Source: Candidatus Schekmanbacteria bacterium (GTDB lineage: Bacteria > CSSED10-310 > JACPHN01). Taken from it: a stretch of 6,361 nt of DNA. Position 1 is the first letter of the stretch; each line of letters opens with the position of its first letter. The notes under the pieces were generated by a model. It did no database searches. It was not told where the DNA came from and saw nothing but the letters and a program-made list of their open reading frames with translations. Location of the stretch: the NCBI GenBank assembly GCA_016188575.1, contig JACPHN010000001.1, forward strand, positions 1 through 6,361, read 5' to 3'. The position numbers and the translations under genes were made by a program. Positions 6,175 to 6,361 of the stretch are shown one piece after another.

Positions 6175-6204
6175 TTGACGGCCGCTGCCTGGCGCGCGTA
6201 GACT
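6175..6204 (+). promoter_or_regulatory. Predicted sigma70-type promoter of the right-edge gene
   Basis: TTGACG (6175-6180, 5 of 6 matches) is followed after 18 bp by TAGACT (6199-6204, 4 of 6 matches). Transcription would begin near 6211, giving a leader of about 30 bases before ATG 6242, which fits the ribosome binding site at 6231-6237. Predicted by pattern only. Confidence 0.5.
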
Positions 6205-6241
6205 GGGCTCATCGACTCGGTCCAGCAACGAGGAGGGTTTG

Positions 6242-6361
6242 ATGAGCCCTAGGCCCAGGGGGGGGAGCGTCGCAGCCTTGGCGGCGTTCGGGTTCGGGGC
6301 ATGGCTCGTGCTGGCGGCGTCGGGCGCGGCGTGCCAGGTGGATGAGGACTTCGAAACCGGC
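6242..6361 (+). CDS. Exported protein, N-terminal fragment (cut by the right edge)
   Basis: The first 40 codons are present. ATG 6242 has a strong AGGAGGG (6231-6237) 4 bp upstream. The N-terminus is a clear export signal: MSPRPRGGS with two arginines, a hydrophobic stretch of about 20 residues (VAALAAFGFGAWLVLAASGA), then AAC. Cys31 follows SGAA. It may be a lipoprotein cysteine, although the usual leucine at -3 is glycine, or the site may be a signal peptidase I site with Cys in the mature protein. The mature part starts acidic (CQVDEDFETG). DFETG-type starts are familiar from secreted proteins with a following carbohydrate-binding or repeat domain, but too little is present to assign a function. 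Confidence 0.7.
   Translation, partial: MSPRPRGGSVAALAAFGFGAWLVLAASGAACQVDEDFETG

Larger units (their letters stand above)
5806..6241. other. Divergent intergenic region, no gene seen
   Basis: This stretch of about 430 bp lies between the minus-strand kinase gene and the plus-strand exported-protein gene. Open frames on both strands (for example minus 5862-6212) are rich in Arg, Pro and Ala and match no family. They have no good start context, so I treat them as chance frames. Besides the candidate promoters at each end I see a short hairpin GGCGT-cacg-ACGCC (5896-5909) in the presumed leader of the kinase gene. No RNA gene or mobile element is recognisable. Confidence 0.5.

Noticed and set aside
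5862-6212. 116-codon minus-strand frame in the divergent intergenic region
   Set aside because: Low-complexity composition, no ribosome binding site and no recognisable family; it would also overlap the predicted promoter at the right.

Overview
The window is GC-rich DNA with strong Shine-Dalgarno sites, short gene spacings and GC-ending codons. These features suggest a high-GC Gram-negative bacterium, for example a proteobacterium or a myxobacterial or acidobacterial type. No rRNA or other marker is present, so the lineage is not fixed. I see no tRNA, rRNA, CRISPR array, insertion sequence or phage gene.

Layout. Positions 2-310 hold a small unrecognised reading frame that may be cut by the left edge. 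Positions 376-756 hold one coding-like frame interrupted by a single amber codon (CAG-TAG-CAG context). Its downstream part (469-756) could be translated separately from a GTG. A near-consensus sigma70-type promoter (TTGACC, 17 bp, TATAGT) overlaps the end of that frame and leads into the best understood part of the window. This is a two-gene unit: an SDR reductase resembling DprE2 (833-1600) and, 11 bp later, an FAD-dependent oxidase resembling DprE1 (1612-3102). In mycobacteria these enzymes epimerise decaprenyl-phospho-ribose to decaprenyl-phospho-arabinose, the donor for cell-wall arabinan. Here the reductase comes first and the mycobacterial arabinan genes are not beside it. The DprE1-like protein has alanine where the benzothiazinone-targeted cysteine should be.

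A GT-B-like glycosyltransferase with a CgeB/YkvP-type C-terminal half follows on the same strand (3251-4213). It ends tail-to-tail with a minus-strand gene, and the two stop codons share one CTAG. That minus-strand gene (5805-4210) encodes a two-domain protein, an aminoglycoside-phosphotransferase-like kinase domain fused to a P-loop ATPase/kinase domain. A non-coding stretch of about 430 bp (5806-6241) separates it from a divergent gene that begins at 6242 and runs off the right edge. The first 40 codons of that gene encode an export signal.

How the genes fit together. The DprE2/DprE1 pair probably makes a polyprenyl-phosphate pentose, most likely arabinose, for a surface glycan. The glycosyltransferase may work on the same glycan, but its predicted fold suits nucleotide-sugar donors rather than the lipid-linked donor. 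The missing pieces (PRPP:polyprenyl-phosphate transferase, phosphatase, GT-C arabinosyltransferase) would have to lie elsewhere. The kinase/ATPase gene and the exported protein gene look unrelated to this pathway.
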